Of a stretch of 64,000 nt of DNA, positions 50,801 through 61,010 are shown piece by piece. This DNA comes from Panonychus citri (taxonomy: Eukaryota; Arthropoda; Arachnida; Trombidiformes; Tetranychidae), in NCBI RefSeq assembly GCF_014898815.1, contig NW_026515454.1, positions 434,001 to 498,000 of the forward strand, given 5' to 3'. Each line of letters starts with the position of its first letter. Position 1 is the stretch's first letter. The notes under the pieces are model-generated. The model was given only the letters and a program-made list of their open reading frames with translations. It searched no databases and was not told the DNA's origin. The position numbers and the translations under genes were made by a program.

Positions 50801-51441
50801 GTAAATAATTTAACAGAAACTTGTTATAATTGTTTTAGAGGAAGAAAAAAGTTTTCTTTTTATTATTCATCATGAAAATAAGAAGAGAAAAAGTTTTGCA
50901 ACAATAACATTGAATCAATTTTTCTTCTTCTATCATTCAACTGTGAATTTTCAATCTTCTTATTACAATTATTGTAATAATAATCAGAATTTAAATTTTT
51001 TATTAATTTTCTGATGTTCCATTAACCTTTTAACACTGAAAGAATTTTTTTTTATTAAGATAATCAACAAGATTCTCTTGATATAATATCATCATTATTC
51101 AGCTTTTCACCAGAATCAGAGAAATCATCAGAATCATTATTATTGTATCAATTAAGATATTAAGGTAAATATTAAGAAAGTTTTGATGATAAAATTAAGA
51201 AGATTATCATTTGTGATTTATATTTAAGAAGAAAAAAATGAAGTGATTTAAGTAATTGTAATGAAAATGGTTTGATAAACACACGTTAAAATGTTATTGG
51301 AATCACTTTGAGACTAGGGTAACATTGTAACGTTACACTAATCACACACAATTAAAGTCACAATTTGAATCATTATTGTTCCCAATCTTATAATGATGAT
51401 GTTTGATGATTTAAAGTCTAATTTAAAATGAACATTTACAA
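47887..51441. other. AT-rich spacer, no gene recognised
   Basis: Full of CAATTAA/TTAATTG and CAACAA words. A short block at 48050-48330 has richer base use and an open plus-strand frame of 71 codons, but no signal peptide, motif or family match. A TTTATT at 51051-51056 gives a minus-strand AATAAA that could serve the PTB-like gene, about 390 bases past its stop. Confidence 0.55.
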
Positions 51442-53784
51442 TTAGTAAGAAATTGGGCTACGTTGATAATTAGCTAATGGTTGAATTCTGATGAAATCAC
51501 GAGCTGTTGTTGGTTTTAATCGAGCACAAGGATTAGTTATATTAATTATATTGTTATTAATACCATTCGAAGTTGATTTGATTAAACTTTCACTGTGATG
51601 ATTAGTTGATTGTCGACGATAATGATTAATATCGTTTGATGGTAAATTTTTAGATTGTCCATTATTATTATTGTTATTATTTTGACTTGTTACTATTTGA
51701 TCAGGAAAATAATAACGAGGTGGATCAGCTTTGCCTTTATTGTTGTTGTTGTTGTTATTGTGATTACTAGAATTGATTGTTACCGGTAATGATGTTAATT
51801 TAGTTGATTCCTTCATCATCATTGATGATAATGATGATGATACTGGTGGTGGTGGTGTTGATGTTGAATGTGGGGTAACCCCGGTAACTACTGGTCTAAG
51901 GTCATTTTTAACTTTTCTTAGGTCAGTTTTGATTGGTGTTGTAATTATTGTGGTTTTGGGTATTACTGGGGGTGGAATTGAGACTCGATTGGTTGTTGAT
52001 GATGGTGATGATGAAGATAATGATGAAGATGACGATGATTGTTGTTGATGATGGCTATTGATTAATCGATTTGATTCCAATTTTTCAACTGTCTTCAGAT
52101 TGTTTATATTATTATTATTATTATTATTGTTGTTGTTGTTGTTGTGACTATGATTATGATGGTGAATCAGTTGATTTTTACTATTATTAGAATGTGTTTT
52201 AATCATAATTATCTTATTTTGATTACTATTATTTGATGTTATTTTGGTTGATGTTGTTGTTAATTTTGGTCTTGATAGTCCAGAGGATGTTGCACTTCCT
52301 GATGATGAAGGTCCACCACTTTCAATTGGTGACCAATTACGTTCAGAATCATCTGATGAAATGTCACCATGATATTTAGCTGCTGTTGTCATAATTATAC
52401 CACCAACTTTGGTGTTAGTGGTGTTGTTGGTGGTGGGTGATTTAAGTTTAATCAATCCCTTACCATTGTTAAAGGGTGAGGTTGATGTTGATGATAATTG
52501 ATCAGGTTCATCTGAACCTATTCCACTTGATGATTTACAACTAGACTCAGATCGGAGACAATGGTTAGGGAGATTGTGATGATGATGATGATTGTGATGA
52601 TTAGAGGTTGAATTGGTTGTTGGAGAAGATAAATTGACCATTGACCTTTTAAGTACTGATGGTGATGAATTGGAGGATGAGGTTGACAGGGATGATGTTG
52701 GTCCACCAACAATTAGTCCATTTTTCTTGTCACTTTTAACTAATCCATTTATATGTTTAGGTGATGAAGATGAGGTTGAAGTTGATGTTGATGATATTGT
52801 TTCCAATGGACCAATAATTGATAAATTGGTACTTTTTCGAGCTTCAATTCCAGTTAATTTACCTTGTTTACGACTAATTGTATCATAATCTTTAGGTGGT
52901 AATAAAATGGGTCCACTTTTTGGATTTGATAATTTAGCTTTTAATTCAGCGGCTAAAGATTCATAAAGAATAGCAACTTTGGGATTACCAAGAGTTAATT
53001 CAATTGGTAATGATTTACCCTCTTTCGAACCACAATTAACGGAATCATAAGAATCTTCGGTTCGATCTGATGATTCTGTTCGAGTTGAACGACTCTCAGA
53101 TGAACAACGTTTACCAAGTGGATTAAATTTACGATTTAAATCAATGGATGTTTCTTGTTGTTTAATCTGTTGAAGATTTTGAAGTTGATGAGGATGAGGA
53201 TGAAATTGATGTTGTTGATTAACAGTTAATCCTTTTGATACAAGACGTGATTCAATCTCTCGAAATTTACGTTGATTCTCTGGTTTCTCAATTAGCAATT
53301 GTAATTGTCCACGAAGAGACGAAGCCGTTTCGATTGAATCACATCGATAAGCGTGAACATGAACTGGACATTTGGTAATCGGATTGTAGATCAATAAAAT
53401 ACAAGCAACCAAATCCTCCTCTTGGACAACACAGGTAATCGCATTGTGAGGTATAAGGTGTTTAATTTGTTCAGTTTTACCTGAAGATCCACCAGTGGTT
53501 GTAGATGATGAGGTTGATGATGAAGAAGATGATGATAATAAACTTAATTTAGCAGATGAAGATGAGGAAGAAGATGATTTTTTTGGCACATTTTGTATTA
53601 TTTTCAATCCTTTGTTGCTAACTTGAAGGGTTACCTTTGATACCTCTGAAAGTCCTTCTTGGTCAATTAAATAACGAAGAACAGGTAAAATAAATTCATC
53701 ACCACGTAGACCTTCAGCTTCTTTAGCTCCAAGAAACCAAACATAATAAGAAGATTTTTTAATATCTTTCCGTCTGAAAGCCAT
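51442..53784 (-). CDS. PTB/PID-like adaptor protein, 780 aa, single exon, low-complexity tail
   Basis: An uninterrupted 780-codon frame from M-A-F-R-R-K-D-I-K-K to S-P-I-S-Y. Residues about 12-66 and 103-190 look like the halves of a phosphotyrosine-binding domain: Y-Y-V-W-F-L-G-A-K-E-A near the first strand, V-S-N-K-G-L-K-I-I-Q, then H-N-A-I-T-C-V-V-Q-E-E-D-L-V-A, A-Y-R-C-D and a final helix around L-R-G-Q-L-Q-L-L-I. The halves are split by a roughly 33-residue Ser/Thr-rich insert. From about 190 onward the protein is mostly disordered: runs of Asn, Ser, His, Gln and Thr, with short conserved-looking islands (P-K-V-A-I-L-Y-E-S-L, P-P-R-Y-Y-F-P-D-Q-I). PTB proteins dock membrane receptors to signalling or endocytosis. 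I cannot assign the subfamily; FAM43- or Dab/Odin-like are possibilities. Confidence 0.8.
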   Translation of the reverse strand: MAFRRKDIKKSSYYVWFLGAKEAEGLRGDEFILPVLRYLIDQEGLSEVSKVTLQVSNKGLKIIQNVPKKSSSSSSSSAKLSLLSSSSSSSTSSSTTTGGSSGKTEQIKHLIPHNAITCVVQEEDLVACILLIYNPITKCPVHVHAYRCDSIETASSLRGQLQLLIEKPENQRKFREIESRLVSKGLTVNQQHQFHPHPHQLQNLQQIKQQETSIDLNRKFNPLGKRCSSESRSTRTESSDRTEDSYDSVNCGSKEGKSLPIELTLGNPKVAILYESLAAELKAKLSNPKSGPILLPPKDYDTISRKQGKLTGIEARKSTNLSIIGPLETISSTSTSTSSSSPKHINGLVKSDKKNGLIVGGPTSSLSTSSSNSSPSVLKRSMVNLSSPTTNSTSNHHNHHHHHNLPNHCLRSESSCKSSSGIGSDEPDQLSSTSTSPFNNGKGLIKLKSPTTNNTTNTKVGGIIMTTAAKYHGDISSDDSERNWSPIESGGPSSSGSATSSGLSRPKLTTTSTKITSNNSNQNKIIMIKTHSNNSKNQLIHHHNHSHNNNNNNNNNNNNINNLKTVEKLESNRLINSHHQQQSSSSSSLSSSSPSSTTNRVSIPPPVIPKTTIITTPIKTDLRKVKNDLRPVVTGVTPHSTSTPPPPVSSSLSSMMMKESTKLTSLPVTINSSNHNNNNNNNKGKADPPRYYFPDQIVTSQNNNNNNNGQSKNLPSNDINHYRRQSTNHHSESLIKSTSNGINNNIINITNPCARLKPTTARDFIRIQPLANYQRSPISY
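52085..52145 (-). repeat. Poly-Asn coding repeat
   Basis: An (AAT/AAC)n run inside the PTB-like gene encodes more than ten consecutive Asn. Mixed AAT and AAC codons show the tract is not a fresh pure microsatellite. Confidence 0.85.
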
Positions 53785-56700
53785 TTAATTTAATTTATTT
53801 TCTCTCTACTCTTGACCACCAAAAGAAAAACAATTTCTTTTTAATCACTTGGAAAGAAAAGAACAGAAAACAAAAGAGGAGAGAAAAGAGAAAAACAAAT
53901 AACAGAAAGAAAAAAAGATTCGATAAAAAGAATCAATTATAATCCAATATGGAGGATGAAGAATAGAAAAACACTGAGGAGAAAAGAATAGAAAAAAAAA
54001 ATGAATTGATTTCTTTTTCTTTGTCAGGTAAATGATGTGATTGATAAGTTACAATTATGACAATAATATGTCACTAATTTTGACCTATTGGTGTCTCTTT
54101 TTCACGGATAATGATGATGGTAATGATGACGGGAATTATTTAGATTGTTGTTAATGATAAAATTTATTATCTCCATCAATATTATTGGTTTGGATGATGA
54201 TGAGAAACACAAACACAACGTGAAGGTAAAAAAAACATGTAATTGAGATTATGTTATAAATATTTTAGTCTATTGATGATGATGATGATGATTGGTAACT
54301 AAATGTTTACCTGTTGATTGTTGACTGTTTACTGATTGTAGTTTGTTTGATATTCTGCAAGTTGGAAATGTTTAAATTTTACTCACCAACACGATGCACT
54401 TTCAACTGAGAGAATAAAATAAAAACACCAACACTAAACAACCTTAAGAGTTGAAATGATTTCGCTCACTCATTTCTCTCTCTTTCTCTCTCACTATTTT
54501 CATTAAATTCTCACTTCTTACCTGACCGGTTCCTCCTTCTTTCTCTTATTTATCATCATCCTTTTGCTTCATCATCATCACCATTGATCAATAGAATAGA
54601 ATATTAAAAAAGAAATTATTCCACAATCATAATTATAATTGAACAAAGAGAAATAAATAAATAATAACAAACGAAAACAAAACAATCGAATTTACATTTT
54701 TCCCTCCAAATGGAAAAAGATATTTGATCCATAGAAATATCGATTCTTTTGTATCGATATTTTTGTAAAATTCTTTTTCATTTTAATTGAAACGCTTTTC
54801 TTAATTTCTTTTATTTTACTTTTTTTATAATTAGTTAATTAGGGAGAATTTGGTGTCAATTTTAATTCTCTCTTTGATCATTGTGTGAAATCTAAATTAA
54901 TTACCTTATTCCGATTTCTCTTCTCTTTCTGTTTTGGAAACATGATATCGTTTGTGTGTCAATTTTGATTCTGGTTGAAGAGAATTTTTTTCTTCTCTTT
55001 TCTGATAAATTGTTACTGTTGTTCAATCAAAGTCTTTAATTTATTTTGATTATTGGTGATGATAACAAAAAAGGAGTAAGTGGAAACAAATCAACGCTTA
55101 ATTTTTTTGTTGGTTGGATTTGATTTCCGTTTAGTTTGTTTCGTCTGGTTTAATCAAAAAGTCTCACAATTCAACCAAGGCGATCGATTTGCCTTCTTCT
55201 TTTCATCGGATTTGAGAACAAGAGCATAAAAAGAATAAGAAATTAAATCTTATCTGGTTTCTTTTTTATTATTATTCTTCACTTTGAATGATCTCTCAAT
55301 TGATTTTACAGATTCTAATCTAATCTCCATCTTTATCCTCTCTATCATCACCTTATTGTAATTTAATATGTGATTTGGTTTTCATCATTAAATGGATGGA
55401 AAAATGGTTTCTCGATCTGTTCAGGAGATGAAAATGTATCAACATGGAAGAGATGAAGACCAAAGAGAAAACAACAAGGTAATTAACTTGAAGTTGACTA
55501 ATTAAATTTTAGCAAATCATATTGAAACTAATATGTTTTTATTTCTTATCCAATTAACAATTACTTTTGATTGTGGTTGAGCAGATCTTTCAGATACTTT
55601 TACTCATTAACTTCATCCAGTATTATGGTTTTATGGTTATGAAAAGTTAATTAGACGATAATTTTTCTCTACAGAAGATGTTGAAAAAATTTAAATGATT
55701 AATTAAATTTCATTGATTGTTTCAGGTCACCAAGACAAAAAAAATCCTCTCATGGTCGTTTGGATGAAGGAAGAGAATGATAAATATTCCTGAAGATGGA
55801 TAAGAACTCCAACAACGTTGAAGAAGTAAAAAAACCAAGTGACCAAATCAACGTTGACCCAAACCAGAAAAAAACAGATGATTAAGAATTCATGTTTACC
55901 TGAGAGAGAGAGGAAAAAAATCAAACTGATGGAAATGATATAAACATTTTCCCAATGTTTACCAAATATCTTTTTTTTTATATGTGGTCGCCTTCACGAG
56001 AGATGAAAATAGTCACAGTACAATGATACTTCCGGTTAATTCTGATAACTCACTTTAAATCATGATAATCATCATTTCCTAAAAACAATCAACAGGTTCA
56101 CACTATTTGGCAACAATTAGGAAATGGAATTGAGAGAAAAACAAGGATCGTAATTAACTTTGGAAATTTCACTTTTTTGGATTACCTGATAATTTTTCAA
56201 TTCCTCTCAAGTCCAACTTAAACCCGAAGGAGAAAAAGATTTGTAATGATTAGTAAACAATCAAAGCTCAACAACAAACAATCAATTAATCAAGTTGAAT
56301 AAACAATTGATCAAACGATTGATTGTACTTGTGAGAGATTAATTCACTTTCGTTTGGCTTAAATTAAAGGTCTAACAATTAGTGATAATAAACAAATTGG
56401 AAGGCTGTTCTTGTATCATGGTGATTAAGAATCAAATTTAATCTGTAACATTTAACCATGGACGACACCCTCCCAAAAATTAACGATTGATTAATTGATT
56501 GTTTGTATGTTAATCGTAATTGATCAAATTTCCTTGAATTATTTACGATTATTGATGAAAAAAAATCATCTTTAATCATCAAGGTTTCCCAATCAACTTT
56601 TAAACTAATTTGCTGAGTCAGATTTAAGAATTAATTTTGTTACCATCAACATCTAAATATTTGTAATTGTGCTCTGTCATTTCAAGGGTTTCCAATTATT

Positions 56701-58100
56701 ATTCAATTAACAATTACATGATCAGTAATCTCTCAACCAATTAAATCAACAACCTCCACAACAATTGGAATGAGATATTTGATTAACACAACGAATCATC
56801 AAATAATTGTCATTGATTGTGAATGATTAACTACTAGTACATATAAGGTATGTATGGAAGGTTATAAAATGATTAGTTAAATTGATTTAAGAAAATTTAA
56901 TTAATCAACTTTAATTGTTGACAAATGAAATTAACTTATCGTTAACATGTTGACTTGCTAATGGTAAAGATTTATTTTTGTCTTGATTAAATTAAATTAA
57001 TGATCATTTGGCAACTAATTATGTTGATCCGAATAATTAACCTTTTAATTGTGATTGTGTCTGGCCAAGTGATTGATTCTAAACAATTAACCATGTAAAT
57101 CAACAATTAGACAATTTTAATCATTTGCCAAGATTTAATCCTCCGAGACAATTGTTGTAAAACTTACTGATTGTCCAATGGTTGATTTTGGTGATTGACG
57201 AAATCAATTAATTGCTCAATCCTTGATTCCGTATCAACAATTTAAAAAAGTTACAATTAAACTTTATGGACAGTTAATCATTTCCTTGTACTTAAGTTTA
57301 GTTTTCTTGATTATCTTAATGATTGTTTAACAATTTGTTAATTCATTATAAATAGTAACAGATTATGTCCAACTGTTAACTTTTAATTTCCTTAATTTTG
57401 ATTAATGTCATCAAATTAATTAACGATTGAAAAAGTTATATAATAATTTAACTTTCATATTTTGTTATTAACCACAAATGAAAATTAATCTGTTGTTTTT
57501 AATTAAAAAGTAATAAAAAATTTGATTTAAACTTTTCATTCAATTGTCACAATTGAGTTAATTATGATCAGGAAATCAATTATTATTAACCAGATTAACA
57601 TATTGTAACCATCAACAATCAGTGTTAATCTTGATTAGCACAAACTTACATTTAAATCAGTGGTGTTAATGGTTAACATATAAACACCCAACCCAAAGAT
57701 TGACAACAATTAAAAGTAACGATTAACAAAATATTGATTAATCGATGAGCCGAAATTAATTAAAATTAAGATTAGTCCCTTTTCACTTCAATTATTAGAA
57801 GACCGGTTAATGGCAATAATTAAATTCAATTTTTCCTTAATTGTAATTAGATAATCAAACATTACCTTATGGTAATTGTTGAATGAATTTAATTCTCGCT
57901 TCATCAGTTGAATATATTCAATTACACTGGAATCAATATCGATATAATTAACTGATTTTCTTTGAAATAATATTACAATAAATAGAAAGTCTAATCGAAA
58001 CGTTGAACAATAATCATATGAGAATTGCTTACAAAATTAACTAATAGTTTCGTTTTAATTTGGTCAACTTTGTTAACGAATCAATTGATCAACGGTCACT
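53785..58100. other. Spacer between the PTB-like gene and the cystatin gene
   Basis: No gene is recognised. The 53,800-54,000 part is purine-rich on the plus strand and is probably the 5' leader of the PTB-like gene. T-rich and CT-rich DNA lies at 54,450-55,300, with AT-rich, CAATTAA-type spacer after 56,000. I see no exon with convincing coding character. Confidence 0.5.
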
Positions 58101-58570
58101 ATGAATTTCCTATTGACTCTAACTTGGTGTTTTCTTGGTGTTTCTTATGTGCTGACCTTTTCTCCACTCGATTTATCAGCTGAGTCTTACATCGTTACTA
58201 AAGCGGTTGAGATCGCGGTCAAACATCGTAACTCAATGACCGATAATCCAATGTACATGGCATGTCAGTCGATTCTCAGTGTTCGGAAACTATCGGTCAC
58301 TTCAGAAGATATCAACTACGAGGTCACTTTTAATATCGCTATGACCGATTGTACAAAACTGGATCCTCATTACTCTTGTAGGATTCTTCTTGGTGTAAGT
58401 TGAACATTTTTTTGTTGATTTCGATTTTTTCTCTCTTTCAATTAATCTGATTGATAATTGCAACAATTAATCAATAGGCGGAATCCGAGAAGTGTACCTA
58501 TGTTTTCAATCAGAAAATGCTCAAGGACACACCGAAAATTACCAATTGGCAGTGCGGAGGTCAAAATTAA
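58101..58570 (+). CDS. Secreted cystatin-like protein, 2 exons
   Basis: Exons 58101-58394 and 58478-58570 join in phase 0 (GGT|GTAAGT donor, AATAG acceptor, 83-base intron) to give 128 residues. The N-terminus M-N-F-L-L-T-L-T-W-C-F-L-G-V is a signal peptide. The rest follows the cystatin fold: a helix region (E-S-Y-I-V-T-K-A-V-E-I-A-V), a central strand pair around I-N-Y-E-V-T-F-N-I-A-M-T-D-C, two C-terminal disulfide pairs' worth of Cys, and a final I-T-N-W-Q-C matching the second hairpin Trp of family members. Cystatins block papain-like cysteine proteases. Here the Q-x-V-x-G first loop is not recognisable (the position reads S-V-T-S-E-D), so inhibition of papain-type enzymes is doubtful. 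A poly(A) signal lies at 58672. Confidence 0.82.
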
Positions 58571-58671
58571 CGGACACGATTAACGACCAACAAAAGTAAA
58601 GGGTTAGGTTAATCATTTGGAGAAAAGATTATTGTAAGTGTTTAATTACAGTGATTAACACCTTTGATTAT

Positions 58672-58677
58672 AATAAA
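58672..58677 (+). terminator. Poly(A) signal of the cystatin-like gene
   Basis: AATAAA 102 bases after the stop codon, on the coding strand. Confidence 0.5.
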
Positions 58678-60206
58678 ATGGTTAATTGTACTTACCTTAA
58701 TCATGTAATTGCATAAATAAAAATAACTTGATTGTGATTCGTTTACAGTTAAGATCACAATCAAATTACAATCGTTACTGAAACAAAATTAACAATCAAG
58801 TTCAATGATTAAGCAAATAAACTGATCTTTATTGTCATTGATTATTATTTAGTTTCTTTCAGTTTAATTGTAACTTAATTAATATCTTTCATTGATTGGG
58901 TTTACTGAGCAAAGTTAATTGTTATCAACTAATGTATATTTATAACTGGATCAACTAATTGTTAATATTGATCATCAATCATTTTAAGATCAAAAACCTT
59001 AATGCTTTTCAGGTGAAGTGAAAGTGTTTCACTAATAACAATTAACCGAGAAGGTGAATAAACAATTAGTTAATTATTAGGATTATTAAATATTCAGATG
59101 ATTAAACATTCAGTTATCAACAGTTAACAAGAAGAAAAATTAGTTAATTGTTTTGAGTTATTAGTTATAAATTTAAATTGTTATTCAACTTAAAAGAAAA
59201 AGAAAATGAAAAGTTTTTTTATTAATCAACAGGAAATTAATTGTGAGTTAATTGTTGAAAACAAAATTTAGATTGGACAAATTATCAACCTAACCAATTG
59301 TAATTGTAATTGTAATTGTATTGCTTGTAAATCGTGATTTTAAATTGTTTACAATCAATAATCAACTATTGTATTAAGTATATTAATAGTTACCATGAAA
59401 TAAGTAAATGATTTGATAAATAATTCACTAATCAACAATTTACTAAATCATCATCATCATCTTGATTAACTTGAATAGATGAAAGTTTGTAATAGATAAT
59501 CAATGAATCAATTACAATCAAAACTGAATCAGAATGTTAATTGTTTGGATAATGAAGACAAAAAAAATGATTTGTTGAAAAAATCATCTTAATCATGATA
59601 AACTTTGGTTCGTGATTTTAAAAGCGTTTAAATTGTTTCAATTGTAGATTCACTTTCATTGATTGTTAAATTGTTGTTGACTGATTTAGGTTAACACGGA
59701 TAATGATCAAGATATTATGTTGATTAAAGATGAACCATAGATGATGATTAAGTGTTGATATTATTGATTAATATTTATTTCTAATTGTAAACCAAATCAA
59801 ATCAATTTGATAGAAAAAATTTAACGTCAATTAGACTTTCCGTTTCTACTTTTTGTTAACAATTAAAGAATAAAATTGAAAGTTATCCCAAATTAGACGA
59901 ATAAGAATAGTTTTATTCCTGATCATTTCCAGCGATAAGAATCACAATTGGTTTTAAATTCATGAAAAAAAACAAGAACTCGTGTTTATTGAAAATTTAA
60001 AATTTTTAATTATTTAACTCAAGCATTTATCTTAGTTGCTTTCGAAATCCAAATTTCTTCTTTCTCGCTATCAAAAACTAGTGAAATTGGGAAAATATTA
60101 TAAAATTATCTAACTAGACTATTCTCAACAAAATTATTGAATAACAGCGCAGTTTTGATTAGTTTTGTTTCGAAAGTAATAAAGTCGTGGTAAAGTTAAT
60201 TTAGTT
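58678..60206. other. AT-rich spacer
   Basis: No gene is seen. A short TTGTAA hexamer repeat lies near 59297-59322. From about 59,880 the base use becomes less AT-only. Confidence 0.6.
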
Positions 60207-60468
60207 ATTCAGGTCATCGGTAAAATAACACGTTTCAAGGTCATCTGAAGGTGATTTAACTAGAAAAAATATTCAGAGATACTACTGACAAGTTTTGAGG
60301 TTTCTATGAGTTTTGAGATTTTCAACAGTTATTCAATTAAACTGTAATATCTCAGAATCTGTGACAACAATGATCTCTAAATTCATTTGACAGAGTTAAA
60401 AAATGTTGAGAATACCTGTATCACCTTCATAAGGCATTGAAACGTGGTTTTTTACCGATGACCTGAAT
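60207..60468. mobile_element. MITE-like element with 49-bp terminal inverted repeats
   Basis: Arms at 60207-60255 and 60420-60468 are inverted copies matching at 43 of 49 positions by eye, beginning ATTCAGGTCATCGGTAAAA. They enclose about 164 bases with no open frame. Similarity stops sharply at both arm edges, and I see no clear target-site duplication. Size and structure suit a non-autonomous DNA transposon or a foldback element. Confidence 0.6.
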
Positions 60469-61010
60469 GACCTTGATGTTTTGATATAACAATTGAGTAT
60501 CACCCAAACTCATACCACTTAAGTCTCGTGTCTCTTTGACTCTCATTTGCTGAGAAAATCGTAAAAAACGTTGGTAAAAATAGCTGAATACCCCTGTAGT
60601 GTTCACGAAAAAAATTGAAGATTGATGATGTGATAACTGATGAACAAGTGCGTTTTTTTAAAGATGTGTACCTCCGACTCAATAACAGTCCAGTTGACTG
60701 GGAATGTTTACGAACTCAAATTAGAGATACTGAAACCGAATTTGGTTATTGGTGGTCATATGAAAAAGTATTTCTGGCCTAAAACGCTTACTGTTTTGCA
60801 ATTGAACAAGTTTGCCGAGATCGCGACATTAATATATATATCGGTTTTGCACTGTATGTGGACAGAGAGATATAAAAAATTTCCGTGAAGAATTTGAAAA
60901 TCCAGTACCTTCGAGTTCCTAGAATGCTGAAAATCGAGATCCTACTGACAATTAAGTGCGGAAATACGGACGTGAAAATGCAAGGAGGTTGATGTCGTGG
61001 AGACAGATCT
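60469..61010. other. Non-repetitive block after the inverted-repeat element, unidentified
   Basis: Base use is higher in G+C than the flanks. A plus-strand frame at 60640-60888 (82 codons, non-repetitive) and a minus-strand frame at 60500-60682 are open, but neither resembles a family I know. Together with the inverted repeat next to it, this may be the remains of an inserted element. Confidence 0.3.

Noticed and set aside
51773..52048. Plus-strand Asp/Val-rich frame
   Set aside because: It is the antisense shadow of the Ser/His/Asn-rich tail of the PTB-like gene.
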